A stretch of 64,000 bases of DNA from Bermanella sp049115935 (GTDB taxonomy: Bacteria > Pseudomonadota > Gammaproteobacteria > Pseudomonadales > Oceanobacteraceae), in assembly GCA_049115935.1 (NCBI GenBank), contig JAGDZK010000016.1, positions 62,001-126,000 on the forward strand, written 5' to 3'. The position numbers and the translations under genes were made by a program. Shown here one piece after another: positions 24,494 to 33,773 of the stretch; the stretch's first letter is position 1, and each line of letters starts with the position of its first letter. The notes under the pieces were generated by a model. That model made no database searches, was not told the origin of the DNA, and worked only from the letters and a program-made list of their open reading frames with translations.

Positions 24494-25168
24494 ATGTTTC
24501 AAGCGGATGCGCCTCGTAAACCGTATTTGGCGAAGGGCAGTAACGTTAAGCGCTGCCCTGAATGTTTAATGGCTGATGGTTACTGCCTGTGTGCTTATAA
24601 ACAAAGTGTTCAGCAAGATGATACTCAGCCGGTACACATTTGTTTGTTGATGCACAAAGAAGAAAGCTATAAGCCCAGTAATACTGGGCGCTTGATTGAA
24701 CATGTTTTACCTAACTATACCCACCGTTTTTACTGGCATCGTACAGAGCCGGATTCTGGTTTTATTCAATTATTAAATGACCCTGCTTTTCAGCCGTATA
24801 TTATCTTTCCAGGTGATCGCGGTGGTTATGAAGAGCGAGTCGTTTCTCAAGCAGATTTATCAAATGGGCGTACCCCATTGTTTATCATTTTAGATGGCAG
24901 TTGGCGTCAGGCTGGGCGCATGTTTCGGTTAAGTGAATATTTACAGCACATCCCTGTTTTGCCTTTAAATACTCAAAGGCACAGTCGTTATAAATTGCGT
25001 AAAGCGCCGGATGAGTTCCATTTGTGTACGGTAGAAGTGGCAATTGAATTATTGAACCAGCATGGCCAGCCAAATGCGGCCAGTTCCTTGGATCAATATT
25101 TTACAGTGTTTAATGAGCTATATGCTCAGTCTCGCCGTCAGCAAAAAGCTCAGATTACTCTGGATTAA
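24494..25168 (+). CDS. DTW-domain tRNA-uridine aminocarboxypropyltransferase
   Basis: 224 residues. The zinc-like cysteine cluster 'RCPECLMADGYCLC' is followed by 'LLMHKEESYKPSNTGRL' and the DTW-motif region, here 'ILDGSWRQAGRMFR', features of the TapT/DTW family that makes 3-amino-3-carboxypropyl-uridine in tRNA (acp3U47) from S-adenosylmethionine. The motif reads D-G-S-W rather than the namesake D-T-W, as in many members. It follows ccmI by 12 bp and may be read from the same transcript. Confidence 0.85.
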   Translation: MFQADAPRKPYLAKGSNVKRCPECLMADGYCLCAYKQSVQQDDTQPVHICLLMHKEESYKPSNTGRLIEHVLPNYTHRFYWHRTEPDSGFIQLLNDPAFQPYIIFPGDRGGYEERVVSQADLSNGRTPLFIILDGSWRQAGRMFRLSEYLQHIPVLPLNTQRHSRYKLRKAPDEFHLCTVEVAIELLNQHGQPNAASSLDQYFTVFNELYAQSRRQQKAQITLD

Positions 25169-25734
25169 CGGCAAGCCAATTGAAATATCCGCAATATGTC
25201 GTTACTGGCTTGTTGTAAATCTCGTTTGTCTAAATGACCTCTCAACCCATCTAAGCTGGCTAGAATTAAGGTGGCCAGCTTTCTTGGTTGCACATTAATA
25301 TGCTCTAGTGAGATTTTGTTTTGTTGCTGTGCTTTCGTAATGACATCACATAACATTGTCTCAATATCCTTTCTCGCTTGTGCGAATATGTCTTGCGCTA
25401 CATGCTGCACGTGGTATTTCAGATCGTTCAAAATCACTTGATTGCTGACTTCATCAAAGGTGGGTTTAAGCCACGTTTGCATGATTAAGCTAATGGTTTC
25501 CCAGCACTCTAATTGTTTGGCTAATATGGGTTTACAGTCGTTATTGGCTTGCAGTTGAAATTGGTGAACCACTTTTCTGAACGCGTCATCTTTGTTTTTT
25601 AAATACTTATGTACAGTTGCCCTTGAAAAGCCTGCATGTTCACTGATTAATGTCATATTAGTGGCTTTGTAGCCATGCTGAAAAAAGCACTGCCTGGCAC
25701 CGGCGATTACTTTTTCCTCAGTTTTTAGGGTCAA
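25165..25734 (-). CDS. TetR/AcrR-family repressor
   Basis: 189 residues. The N-terminal helix-turn-helix ('GYKATNMTLISEHAGFSRATVHKYLKNKDDAF') is TetR-type; the C-terminal all-helical domain is variable. It is divergent from an RND efflux pair and almost certainly represses it. The start is a TTG with AGGTAA in front; upstream codons reach a stop. Its 3' end overlaps the converging DTW gene by 4 bp. Confidence 0.88.
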   Translation of the reverse strand: MTLKTEEKVIAGARQCFFQHGYKATNMTLISEHAGFSRATVHKYLKNKDDAFRKVVHQFQLQANNDCKPILAKQLECWETISLIMQTWLKPTFDEVSNQVILNDLKYHVQHVAQDIFAQARKDIETMLCDVITKAQQQNKISLEHINVQPRKLATLILASLDGLRGHLDKRDLQQASNDILRIFQLACR

Positions 25735-25797
25735 TGTGGTTACCTAGTTGGTCACTGTTGCAAATATAGATAGGTGTTTTACGTCTTAATGTCACTA

Positions 25798-25836
25798 ATA
25801 TTGACAGATTATCACTATGTGTAAACCTGTCAATAT
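25798..25836. promoter_or_regulatory. Inverted repeat and promoter between tetR and the RND genes
   Basis: Perfect 10-bp arms (25798-25807 and 25827-25836) are separated by 19 nt. Each arm contains a TTGACA-type -35 hexamer; on the minus strand this is followed after 16 nt by TAATCT, giving a good promoter for the repressor gene. A dimeric repressor bound to both arms would occlude it. A second, shorter imperfect palindrome lies at 25738-25754 in front of the repressor start. Confidence 0.6.
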
Positions 25837-25922
25837 GCTACAAATACGCACCAAAAATTGTTGTGGCTGGCCTAACCATGAGTCGCGACTATGCTTAGAT
25901 GGATTAATCTGGAGATAAATAC

Positions 25923-26981
25923 ATGGGATATAAGGGTTCATTCTTAGCCTTATTGATCATAACTGCGTTAGTGGGTTGTGGTGATGGTAGTGAAATGCAA
26001 CAGGTGCAAGAGAAAGCGGTTGTGGTGCAACTTGCACAAGTCAGAACCGCTACCACGGAGCATGAGTTTTCATTCCCAGCTAAGGTCATGGCAAAAACGA
26101 CAGTTGATCTCGCATTTAGAGTGAGTGGGCGTTTGCAGTCAATTAACTTGCCAGAAGGTAAGACCATCAAAAAAGGCACTGTGATAGCCAAACTTGAGCC
26201 AGAGCCGTTTGAGCGTGCTGTGCGCATGGCTGAAGTCAGACTCAAGCAAGCGCAGTTAGAGCTTAAGCGAGTGAAAGCCATCGCTACCAAGGGTATCGGC
26301 TCTGAAAAATCAGTTGATAACGCTGAGGTTAGTTTTGAGTTGGCTCAAATCGAGTTAGAAGATGCCAGAGCAAACTTAGAGTACAGCGTACTTAAAGCAC
26401 CATTTAACGCATTGGTATCTAAGCGTTTGATTGAAAACAAAGGATTTATAAATCCAGGTTTGCCAATTGCTCGTCTTCAAGACTTATCTCGTATCCATTT
26501 CCAGTTTGATATCCCAGAGCGCTTGGTGAACCAATATAGCCGCTCCCAAGTTGCAAAGGCGACGGCTTTTATTGATGGCGCTATTAATAAAGAATTTGAT
26601 ATTGAGTATGTTGAGTATTCAACTGAGCCTGACCCAGTCAGTCAAACATACGAGGTTGTGTATGCGATGGATGCTCTTAAAGGCGTAGAAATCACACCAG
26701 GGGTTCGCGCTACGGTTAAGCTTAAAGGGAATGACGACAACATGCCTCAGGTGTTGGGTGTGCCTGTAAATGCACTGGTCACAGGAACAGACAGCTCAAT
26801 GTCGGTATGGGTTTTTGATGAGCAAACACAACGAATTAAAAGCACGGTCGTTGAAGTTGGGCCTATGGTAGATGGTTGGGTTGCGGTGTTGGCTGGATTA
26901 GAAAAAGGCCAAAAAGTCGTGTCAGCAGGTGTGACTAATATGAAAGAAGGGCTGTTAGTTCGCCCTTACAGCATGCAATAA
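25923..26981 (+). CDS. RND efflux periplasmic adaptor lipoprotein
   Basis: 352 residues. A signal peptide ends at a lipobox-like 'LVGCG' (Cys about residue 19), so it is likely anchored to the inner membrane. The lipoyl-like half motifs ('FRVSGRLQSINLPEGKTIKKG', 'LKAPFNALVSKRLIENKGFINPG'), a helical hairpin and beta-barrel order match membrane fusion proteins of tripartite pumps. It would link the RND permease 10 bp downstream to an outer-membrane channel encoded elsewhere. GGAGA precedes the ATG. Confidence 0.93.
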   Translation: MGYKGSFLALLIITALVGCGDGSEMQQVQEKAVVVQLAQVRTATTEHEFSFPAKVMAKTTVDLAFRVSGRLQSINLPEGKTIKKGTVIAKLEPEPFERAVRMAEVRLKQAQLELKRVKAIATKGIGSEKSVDNAEVSFELAQIELEDARANLEYSVLKAPFNALVSKRLIENKGFINPGLPIARLQDLSRIHFQFDIPERLVNQYSRSQVAKATAFIDGAINKEFDIEYVEYSTEPDPVSQTYEVVYAMDALKGVEITPGVRATVKLKGNDDNMPQVLGVPVNALVTGTDSSMSVWVFDEQTQRIKSTVVEVGPMVDGWVAVLAGLEKGQKVVSAGVTNMKEGLLVRPYSMQ

Positions 26982-26991
26982 GGGGCTAATT

Positions 26992-29900
26992 ATGGATATC
27001 GCAAAAGCGTCCATTAGAACGCCTGTTAATACATGGCTGTTGGTAGTTATCTGCTTCATTGGTGGTTTGATAGGCTTGGGTGAAATTGGCCGTTTAGAAG
27101 ATCCATCTTTCACCATTAAACAAGCTATGGTCATTACCGCTTATCCAGGTGCAAGCGCTGAACAAGTTGAAAAAGAAGTGACAGAACCTTTAGAGACGGC
27201 TATTCAGCAAATGTCTCAGGTGGATTCGGTCAATTCTGTTTCAAAGCCAGGTGTGTCTGAAATCACAGTTGAGATGAAACCGACGTTTGACGGTAATCAA
27301 TTACCTCAAATCTGGGATGAGCTGCGTAAACGAATGGGTGATGTGCAAAATTCATTGCCAACGGGTGTTAACCCGATTCGTGTCGTTGATGATTTCGGGG
27401 ATGTTTACGGCTTGTATTATGCTTTAACAGCACCTGATTTTACCCCATATCAATTACGTGAATTTTCACGTGTCATTCGTCGTGATTTATTGACGGTACC
27501 TAATGTTACGAAAGTTGCCGTTGAAGGTGTGCTTAAACAGCAAATTACCGTGCATATTGATACATCTCAATTGGCAAATTTAGGCATTTCTCTACCGGAT
27601 GTAAAAAGTGCATTAGCGTATAGCTTACGCCCTTACGGCAGTGGTCGTTTACATGTTGATGGGCAGCGAATTCGTATTCCGGTGGGAGGGGTTGATTCCC
27701 ATGTGGATGCTATTGAAAATATTACCTTAGGGCTTCCGGGTTCCACTAGCCAAATCCGTATTAAAGATATCGCCCAGGTGACATTTGATGTGGTGGATAT
27801 TCCAGATGTACTCATTCGCCATAATGGGCAACCTGCTATTACCTTAGCAGTAGCAGCTAACATTGATGCAAATGTAGTTGAAGTAGGCATAGCGGTTCGT
27901 CAGCGTATTGATCAAATTCTTTCTCAACTTCCATCGGGGATTATTCTTCAGCCAATTTATGATCAAGCTCAAGTGGTTGATGAAGCAGTAGGTGGCTTCA
28001 TCACTAACTTAATTATGTCGGTTGCCGTCGTAATCGCCACATTATGTTTGTTTATGGGGTGGCGAGCTGGCGTGGTGGTTGGTGCGGTATTGTTATTAAC
28101 TGTATTAGGCACCATTTTAGTTATGTGGCTTTATGGTCTAAATCTACAGCGTATCTCTTTGGGAGCGTTGGTGATTGCCATGGGGATGTTAGTCGATAAC
28201 GCCATAGTGGTGGCTGAAGGCATGATGCTTAGAATGCAAAAAGGCTACAAAGCATTAGAGGCTTCTAGTTATGTGGTTAAACAAACTCAGTGGCCGCTTC
28301 TTGGTGCAACGGCAATAGGTATAGCTGCGTTTTCTGGTATTGGTTTGTCCAATGATGCAACCGGGGAATTCTTGTTTTCTTTGTTTGCCGTTATTTTAAT
28401 TTCGTTATTCTTGTCTTGGATATTGGCGATTACCGTTGCGCCATTATTTGGATCATACTTTTTTCAAGTAGGTGATAAAGGCAGTGATGAAACCTTTAAC
28501 AGTTCGCTGCACAAAACCTATAAGCGCTACTTGCTAAAAGCATTGCACAATCGCGGCAAAACGGTTTGGTTGCTGGTTGCGGTAACTTTAATTAGTTACA
28601 TGAGTTTTGGACTTGTGAAACAAGGTTTCTTCCCTGCATCTAACACTCCAATTTATTATGTGCATTATTGGGGGCCGCAGTCTCGAGATATTCGTGAAAC
28701 CGCGCAGTATATGACTCAGGCTGAAACGTTTGCACAAGGTTATGAAGAAGTGGCTGCTGTAACTACCTTTGTTGGAAAAGGGGCGACTCGTTATACATTA
28801 ACGTATGCTCCAGAGCAGGCCAACGAAAGTTACGGTGTGATGATTATCCGCACTCATGAGCGTGATCAAATTCCCCACTTAATTGATAAGTTAACCGCTC
28901 AGTTGCAAGCCAATGACCCTGATGCCCGTATTTATAATACGCGTGTTATTTTTGGCCCAGGTGTTGGTGCTAAATTAGAAGCACGCTTTATGGGTCCTGA
29001 TCAAACAGTATTGCGACAGTTAGCCCATGAAGCCGAAGAGCTTTTAAAAGCAGATGGTGAGTTACTCGATATTCGCCAAAACTGGCGTCAAAAAGAACTG
29101 ATTTTAGTTCCGCAATATGATGAATACGCGGCCGGCGTTGCCGGTGTTACGCGAGCAGATTTTTCAGATGCGGTTCAGTTTTCAAGTAACGGTTTAAAGC
29201 TTGGTAAGTTACGAGATGGTGATTATAGCTATGACATTATTGCTAAAGCGTTAACACCACAGGAGACCGCACAAAATAAAGATGAACTGCAACAATTACA
29301 AGATGCGTTAGTGTGGAGTCAATACCAACGCAGCTATGTACCAGTTCGTCAGATTAGCCCACAAATGCAGATTGAGTCGGAAGGTGTGCTGATTCATCGT
29401 CGTGACCGTATTCGCAGTATCAGCGTTTATGCTGAGCCTGGCCACAATGACACGGCTGCATCAGCACTTGGACGTATCCGCCCTAAAATTGAAGCGATTT
29501 CGCTACCGGATGGCTACAGTCTTGAATGGGGTGGTGAGTATGAAAGCGCTGGTAAAGCGCAAAAGGCATTAGGTAGTGGTTTACCCTTAGGCTTTTTAGT
29601 CATGATTTTAATTACCATCTTCTTATTTGGTACTGTGCGTGAGCCTTTGATCATCTGGTTGATCGTACCTATGGCTGTGTGTGGAGTGGTGGCTGGCTTA
29701 CTTATCGCTGATTTACCGTTTGGTTTTATGTCCTTATTAGGGTTTCTAAGTTTATTCGGTATGTTGATTAAAAATGCTATTGTTTTAATTGAAGAGATCG
29801 ATATTCAAATTGAAACTGGGATGGATAAATTTGAAGCGATTGTTGAAGCAAGCTTGAGTCGTTTACGCCCTGTATCTTTGGCGGCTGTTACCACAATTTT

Positions 29901-30045
29901 GGGTATGGCACCGCTGTTAACCGATGCTTTCTTCGCTGATATGGCGGTGACAATTATGGGTGGTTTAGCATTTGCGACGATTTTAACTATGATTGCAGTA
30001 CCTGTGCTTTATAGTTTGTTTTATAAAATTAAAGAAAAGGCTTAG
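26992..30045 (+). CDS. RND efflux permease (AcrB/MexF superfamily)
   Basis: 1017 residues with 12 membrane segments and two large periplasmic loops. 'VIAMGMLVDNAIVVAEG' in TM4 provides the proton-relay acidic residue; 'LSLFGMLIKNAIVLIEEID' is the matching repeat in the C-terminal half. It belongs to the HAE1-related group close to the proteobacterial 'AcrB-like, no outer channel gene' type. Substrate cannot be told. It is co-transcribed with the adaptor and closed by a terminator. Confidence 0.95.
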   Translation: MDIAKASIRTPVNTWLLVVICFIGGLIGLGEIGRLEDPSFTIKQAMVITAYPGASAEQVEKEVTEPLETAIQQMSQVDSVNSVSKPGVSEITVEMKPTFDGNQLPQIWDELRKRMGDVQNSLPTGVNPIRVVDDFGDVYGLYYALTAPDFTPYQLREFSRVIRRDLLTVPNVTKVAVEGVLKQQITVHIDTSQLANLGISLPDVKSALAYSLRPYGSGRLHVDGQRIRIPVGGVDSHVDAIENITLGLPGSTSQIRIKDIAQVTFDVVDIPDVLIRHNGQPAITLAVAANIDANVVEVGIAVRQRIDQILSQLPSGIILQPIYDQAQVVDEAVGGFITNLIMSVAVVIATLCLFMGWRAGVVVGAVLLLTVLGTILVMWLYGLNLQRISLGALVIAMGMLVDNAIVVAEGMMLRMQKGYKALEASSYVVKQTQWPLLGATAIGIAAFSGIGLSNDATGEFLFSLFAVILISLFLSWILAITVAPLFGSYFFQVGDKGSDETFNSSLHKTYKRYLLKALHNRGKTVWLLVAVTLISYMSFGLVKQGFFPASNTPIYYVHYWGPQSRDIRETAQYMTQAETFAQGYEEVAAVTTFVGKGATRYTLTYAPEQANESYGVMIIRTHERDQIPHLIDKLTAQLQANDPDARIYNTRVIFGPGVGAKLEARFMGPDQTVLRQLAHEAEELLKADGELLDIRQNWRQKELILVPQYDEYAAGVAGVTRADFSDAVQFSSNGLKLGKLRDGDYSYDIIAKALTPQETAQNKDELQQLQDALVWSQYQRSYVPVRQISPQMQIESEGVLIHRRDRIRSISVYAEPGHNDTAASALGRIRPKIEAISLPDGYSLEWGGEYESAGKAQKALGSGLPLGFLVMILITIFLFGTVREPLIIWLIVPMAVCGVVAGLLIADLPFGFMSLLGFLSLFGMLIKNAIVLIEEIDIQIETGMDKFEAIVEASLSRLRPVSLAAVTTILGMAPLLTDAFFADMAVTIMGGLAFATILTMIAVPVLYSLFYKIKEKA

Positions 30046-30074
30046 TTGAGCTTTCGATTTGGTTTTCATTTTTG

Positions 30075-30101
30075 AAAAGGTCGCTTTGCGGCCTTTTTTT
30101 A
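30075..30101 (+). terminator. Terminator after the RND permease gene
   Basis: A 10-bp stem with one G-T pair, a 3-nt loop and a seven-T tail (arms 30075-30084 and 30088-30097). Confidence 0.85.
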
Positions 30102-30149
30102 TTTTAAAAAGCTGTTATAACAAAGTATAGAAATAACTGGAGATTGCTT

Positions 30150-30500
30150 GTGTCTGTCCATGAAAAAATTAACTATGTAGAGCTTCCTGCTCATGATTTA
30201 GACAAGGTGAAGGCTTTTTTTACACAGGCGTTTTCATGGAAATTTACGGACTATGGTGCAGAATATACTGCGTTTACTTATTCAGGTGTAGACGGTGGTT
30301 TTTTTAAATCGCCACTGTCATCATCAACTCAAAAAGGAGCCGCATTGATTGTACTGTATAGTGAAAATATTCAGCATAGCCTAGATAAAGTTGAGCAAGC
30401 AGGAGGGAAAATAATAAAACCTATTTTTCAGTTTCCAGGTGGGCGCCGATTTCACTTTCAAGACCCATGCAAAAATGAATGGGCAGTTTGGGCGCTGTAG
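30150..30500 (+). CDS. VOC/glyoxalase-family protein
   Basis: 116 residues from a GTG preceded by CTGGAGA. One vicinal-oxygen-chelate unit is seen: 'INYVELPAHDLDKVKAFF', then 'FSWKFTDYGAEY' and the C-terminal 'FQFPGGRRFHFQDPCKNEWAVW'. This matches the short VOC proteins of the glyoxalase/bleomycin-resistance superfamily with unknown substrate. It ends 1 bp before the converging histidine kinase gene. Confidence 0.82.
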   Translation: MSVHEKINYVELPAHDLDKVKAFFTQAFSWKFTDYGAEYTAFTYSGVDGGFFKSPLSSSTQKGAALIVLYSENIQHSLDKVEQAGGKIIKPIFQFPGGRRFHFQDPCKNEWAVWAL

Positions 30501-30501
30501 C

Positions 30502-31989
30502 TTAATTTTGCTCGAGTTTATCAGTAGAGACTTTTTTAGGTAGCGTAATAATAAATTGGCTGCCTTCACCCAAAGTTGAGTTTACATCTATGGTGCCTTG
30601 CAACTTGTGGCTCACAATATTGTAAATAATGTGCATGCCTAAACCTGTACCGCCATTACCGCGTTTTGTTGTGAAGAATGGATCAAAAATTTTCTTTCTA
30701 ACGTCATCACTCATACCTTTACCGTCATCACTGTATGTGATTTCAATATCTTCTTTGAGTTGTTTCACTTGGATTCGAATATTGCCATTATCGCTGGGCT
30801 CATATGCGTGTATGAGGCTGTTCATAATGAGATTGGTGAATACTTGAGAAAGGGCACCGGGAAGGCTATGAATGATAATGTCGGGCTCACAATCAAGAAT
30901 AATGGCCACTTGGTAACGCTTTAGGTTGGGTTTTAATGTGTAAAGTGTTTCTTGCAGGTAATCATTTAAATTAAAGTCTCGATCCTCATCATAACTTTGA
31001 TCGGCGCTTACTTGCTTGAAGCTGGTCATTAAGTCACTGGCACGAACCAAGTTGGCAGTCATTAAACGGATGCCATCGTTAAAAGTATCAATAAATACTT
31101 TTAATTCATTTTTGGTCAGAGTGCCTTCGTAAAACCCTGTTTCTAACTGCTTAAGGCTGTCCTCTACATAACTGGCGCTGGTCCTGGCGACGCCAAGTGG
31201 GGTGTTGATCTCATGGCTAATGCCCGCAACCAAGGAGCCAAGTGAGGCCATCTTTTCACTTTCTACTAACTGGGACTGTGCGTGCTTTAGTTCGACCAAT
31301 GCTTGCTCTGCTTTGTCTCGCTCTGAAGTCAGCATTTCATCATGTTGAACTTGCTGTTGCTGTGCTTCGTTAAATGTTTCAACGAGGGTGCCAATTTCAT
31401 CGTTACTACTCCAGTCAACAGGGTGGTGCTTGCCGTCTTCCTGAGATGCCTCGATGCTTTTCATGATGGACTCGATGGGGGTAACCACCCAGCGTCTAAA
31501 GACTAAAAAAACCACGATAAAAATGCTGAGCAAAGCTACCAGAGCGGTGGGTATGCGGCTCAGTAGTATGAATTTCAATCTATCGTTATCCAGCTCAACT
31601 CGAAATGATGCAACCACAACCCCTATGTACTGGTTTTCAAAAATAATAGGTTCACTGAAAAGCTCTACATCGGCTGATTCAGGGTGCTGGCAATTCTCCG
31701 GTGAATTCTCGGTGAAGTTGGCATCCGACATGAGCTCAATGCATAAAATATGCGGGTCTTGAGCATACTGCGTGAGGTAGTTATTGATAAATTGCTGGTC
31801 TAGGTTCCAAGTGGGTATGGCGACCACTTTAGCCAACTGTTGAACTTGAGTTTTAACTTGAGCCAATTGTGTTGCTTTTAGGCTCTGGCTTTCAATATAG
31901 ATAATAACCGCCGCATAAAGCACACCGGCCAATAGTGTGAAAGGCAGTGAGATAAAAAATAGTCGTTTGACTAGACTGTTTTTTGTCAT
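30502..31989 (-). CDS. Membrane sensor histidine kinase
   Basis: About 495 residues: a first membrane segment (about 12-30), a periplasmic sensor region with two or three cysteines, a second segment (about 150-165), HAMP, a coiled coil with many Gln, a HisKA-like domain with the phospho-accepting His in 'AGISHEINTPLG' (about residue 259), and an HATPase domain ('NLIMNSLIHAY', 'DDGKGM', 'GTGLGMHI'). No receiver gene lies beside it, so it is an orphan. The ATG at 31989 is preferred to a TTG four codons upstream. Confidence 0.92.
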   Translation of the reverse strand: MTKNSLVKRLFFISLPFTLLAGVLYAAVIIYIESQSLKATQLAQVKTQVQQLAKVVAIPTWNLDQQFINNYLTQYAQDPHILCIELMSDANFTENSPENCQHPESADVELFSEPIIFENQYIGVVVASFRVELDNDRLKFILLSRIPTALVALLSIFIVVFLVFRRWVVTPIESIMKSIEASQEDGKHHPVDWSSNDEIGTLVETFNEAQQQQVQHDEMLTSERDKAEQALVELKHAQSQLVESEKMASLGSLVAGISHEINTPLGVARTSASYVEDSLKQLETGFYEGTLTKNELKVFIDTFNDGIRLMTANLVRASDLMTSFKQVSADQSYDEDRDFNLNDYLQETLYTLKPNLKRYQVAIILDCEPDIIIHSLPGALSQVFTNLIMNSLIHAYEPSDNGNIRIQVKQLKEDIEITYSDDGKGMSDDVRKKIFDPFFTTKRGNGGTGLGMHIIYNIVSHKLQGTIDVNSTLGEGSQFIITLPKKVSTDKLEQN

Positions 31990-32207
31990 GTTAGCTGGCA
32001 AAGTGTAGCCTTCTAAGTATTTGATGCTTATATGATTATTCTAACTTATAAAGGTTAGGCTGAAAGCGCAATTTGAGCCAACTTTAAAATAGATTGTCTA
32101 ACAAGTGGACTGTCTGGGTGCATCGCGCCATAATGTGCAGTACAAATTGATACTAGCTGATTGGTTTCGGCCAAAACATAATAAAAACAACAAAAACAGG
32201 CATTTCA

Positions 32208-33743
32208 ATGAGTCAGGTTAATTCCCTTTCCGTAGTTGAATCATTCGCCCATAAACGGGTTTTAATCACTGGTGTTACCGGTTTTCTGGGTAAAGCTATT
32301 CTTGAAAAGATATTGCGTGAAACCCCTGATGTCTCCAAGGTCTACGTATTAGTGCGTTCAAGTGCTCGCTTAAGTGCCCATGAGCGCTGTATGGCTGATG
32401 TATTTGATTCTAGCTTATTTGGTGTTTTAAGAGATAAACATGGAGCTGGGTTTGATGCCTTTATTGCAAGTAAAGTTGAGGTGATTTCAGGTGAGTTAAC
32501 GGCGCCATTATTTGACTTGCAAGAAGTTGAGTTTTCTAAGATTGCCGAGTCTCTTGATTTGGTGATTAACTCAGCGGCCAGTGTTAACTTTCGTGAGGCC
32601 ATGGACCAAGCGCTTAAAATCAATACCTTGAGCCTAAATAATATTGTGGCTTTAACTCAGTATAAAGGCGACTCAGCTAATCCTACTAAAGTCTTACAAG
32701 TATCCACGTGTTATGTGAATGGTTTTAATCGTGGCGTGATGCGTGAAGAGGTGGTGTCACCAGCATCAGGATTAATTCCGCGAAAAGATGACGATACTTT
32801 TGAGATTCAGCCTGTTATAGAGCAATTGAACGCAAAAATTGATCGCATTTATCAAACCACAGGCAACCTAGATAAACAGCAAAAGAAATTGATTCAATTA
32901 GGTATTCAGCAAAGTCAGCACTTTGGTTGGAATGATACCTATACATTTACTAAGTGGCTTGGGGAGCAATTGCTGATCCAGGCCCTTGATAAGAAAAATG
33001 TCACTATTTTGCGTCCATCGATTATTGAGAGTGCGGTGAGTTCACCATTACCTGGTTGGGTTGAAGGCGTAAAGGTAGCGGATGCCCTTATTTATGCTTA
33101 TGCAAAAGGCCGTGTGTCTATTTTCCCAGGTGAGGATAGTGGTGTGCTTGATGTAATTCCGGTGGATTTAGTCGCTAATTCTGCGTTGATGTGCAGTGCG
33201 CAGTTGTTTCAAAAGAGTACGACATATCGAATTTACCAGTGCTGCAGTGGGCGTTTGAATCCTATTAAATTAAAGCAGTTTATCGATTATGTGCAGCAAG
33301 CTTCTTTACAACAGTACAAAGAGCTGCCGAAATTATTTGCGGGCAAACCACAAGATACATTTAAAACAGTGAGCCCAAAAACGTTCCGTTTGTATATGGC
33401 CGCTTTAAAAGGCAGTACGTGGCTGAAAACCATAATAGGGCGTTCATTTGGTTCTAAAAGTGCTGGCCGATTAATGGAAAAAGCCAATACCACTGCAAGT
33501 TTGGCTATGATCTTTGGATTTTATACGGCACCTAAATATCGATTTGATTCACTGCAATTGGAGCAGTTACAAAGTAGGTTCTCTGTTGTCGAGCAAAAAG
33601 CTTTTAATACGAAAGCTGACAGTTACAGTTGGAAGGTGTATTTACAAAACATTCACTTGGCGGGTTTGCATAAATATGCATTGGCGGGCAAGCCAGACCT
33701 GACTCAAAAAACGGATGTAAACAAAACTAAGCAAGCGGCATAA
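32208..33743 (+). CDS. Fatty acyl-CoA reductase-like protein (NAD-binding 4 family)
   Basis: 511 residues. An extended SDR domain starts with 'LITGVTGFLGKAILEKIL' (residues 19-36; G-x-x-G-F-L-G at 22-28), the variant typical of fatty acyl-CoA reductases and thioester reductases, and the catalytic Y-x-x-x-K is Tyr245-Lys249 in 'YTFTKWLGEQ'. A C-terminal FAR-like region follows ('YRFDSLQLEQL'). It probably reduces a fatty acyl-CoA or acyl thioester to an alcohol or aldehyde with NADPH, as in wax-ester-forming marine bacteria. No wax synthase gene is adjacent, so the product is inferred. Confidence 0.8.
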   Translation: MSQVNSLSVVESFAHKRVLITGVTGFLGKAILEKILRETPDVSKVYVLVRSSARLSAHERCMADVFDSSLFGVLRDKHGAGFDAFIASKVEVISGELTAPLFDLQEVEFSKIAESLDLVINSAASVNFREAMDQALKINTLSLNNIVALTQYKGDSANPTKVLQVSTCYVNGFNRGVMREEVVSPASGLIPRKDDDTFEIQPVIEQLNAKIDRIYQTTGNLDKQQKKLIQLGIQQSQHFGWNDTYTFTKWLGEQLLIQALDKKNVTILRPSIIESAVSSPLPGWVEGVKVADALIYAYAKGRVSIFPGEDSGVLDVIPVDLVANSALMCSAQLFQKSTTYRIYQCCSGRLNPIKLKQFIDYVQQASLQQYKELPKLFAGKPQDTFKTVSPKTFRLYMAALKGSTWLKTIIGRSFGSKSAGRLMEKANTTASLAMIFGFYTAPKYRFDSLQLEQLQSRFSVVEQKAFNTKADSYSWKVYLQNIHLAGLHKYALAGKPDLTQKTDVNKTKQAA

Positions 33744-33773
33744 TTTGTTGTTTGTTTTTGTTGAGCTTGTTAA

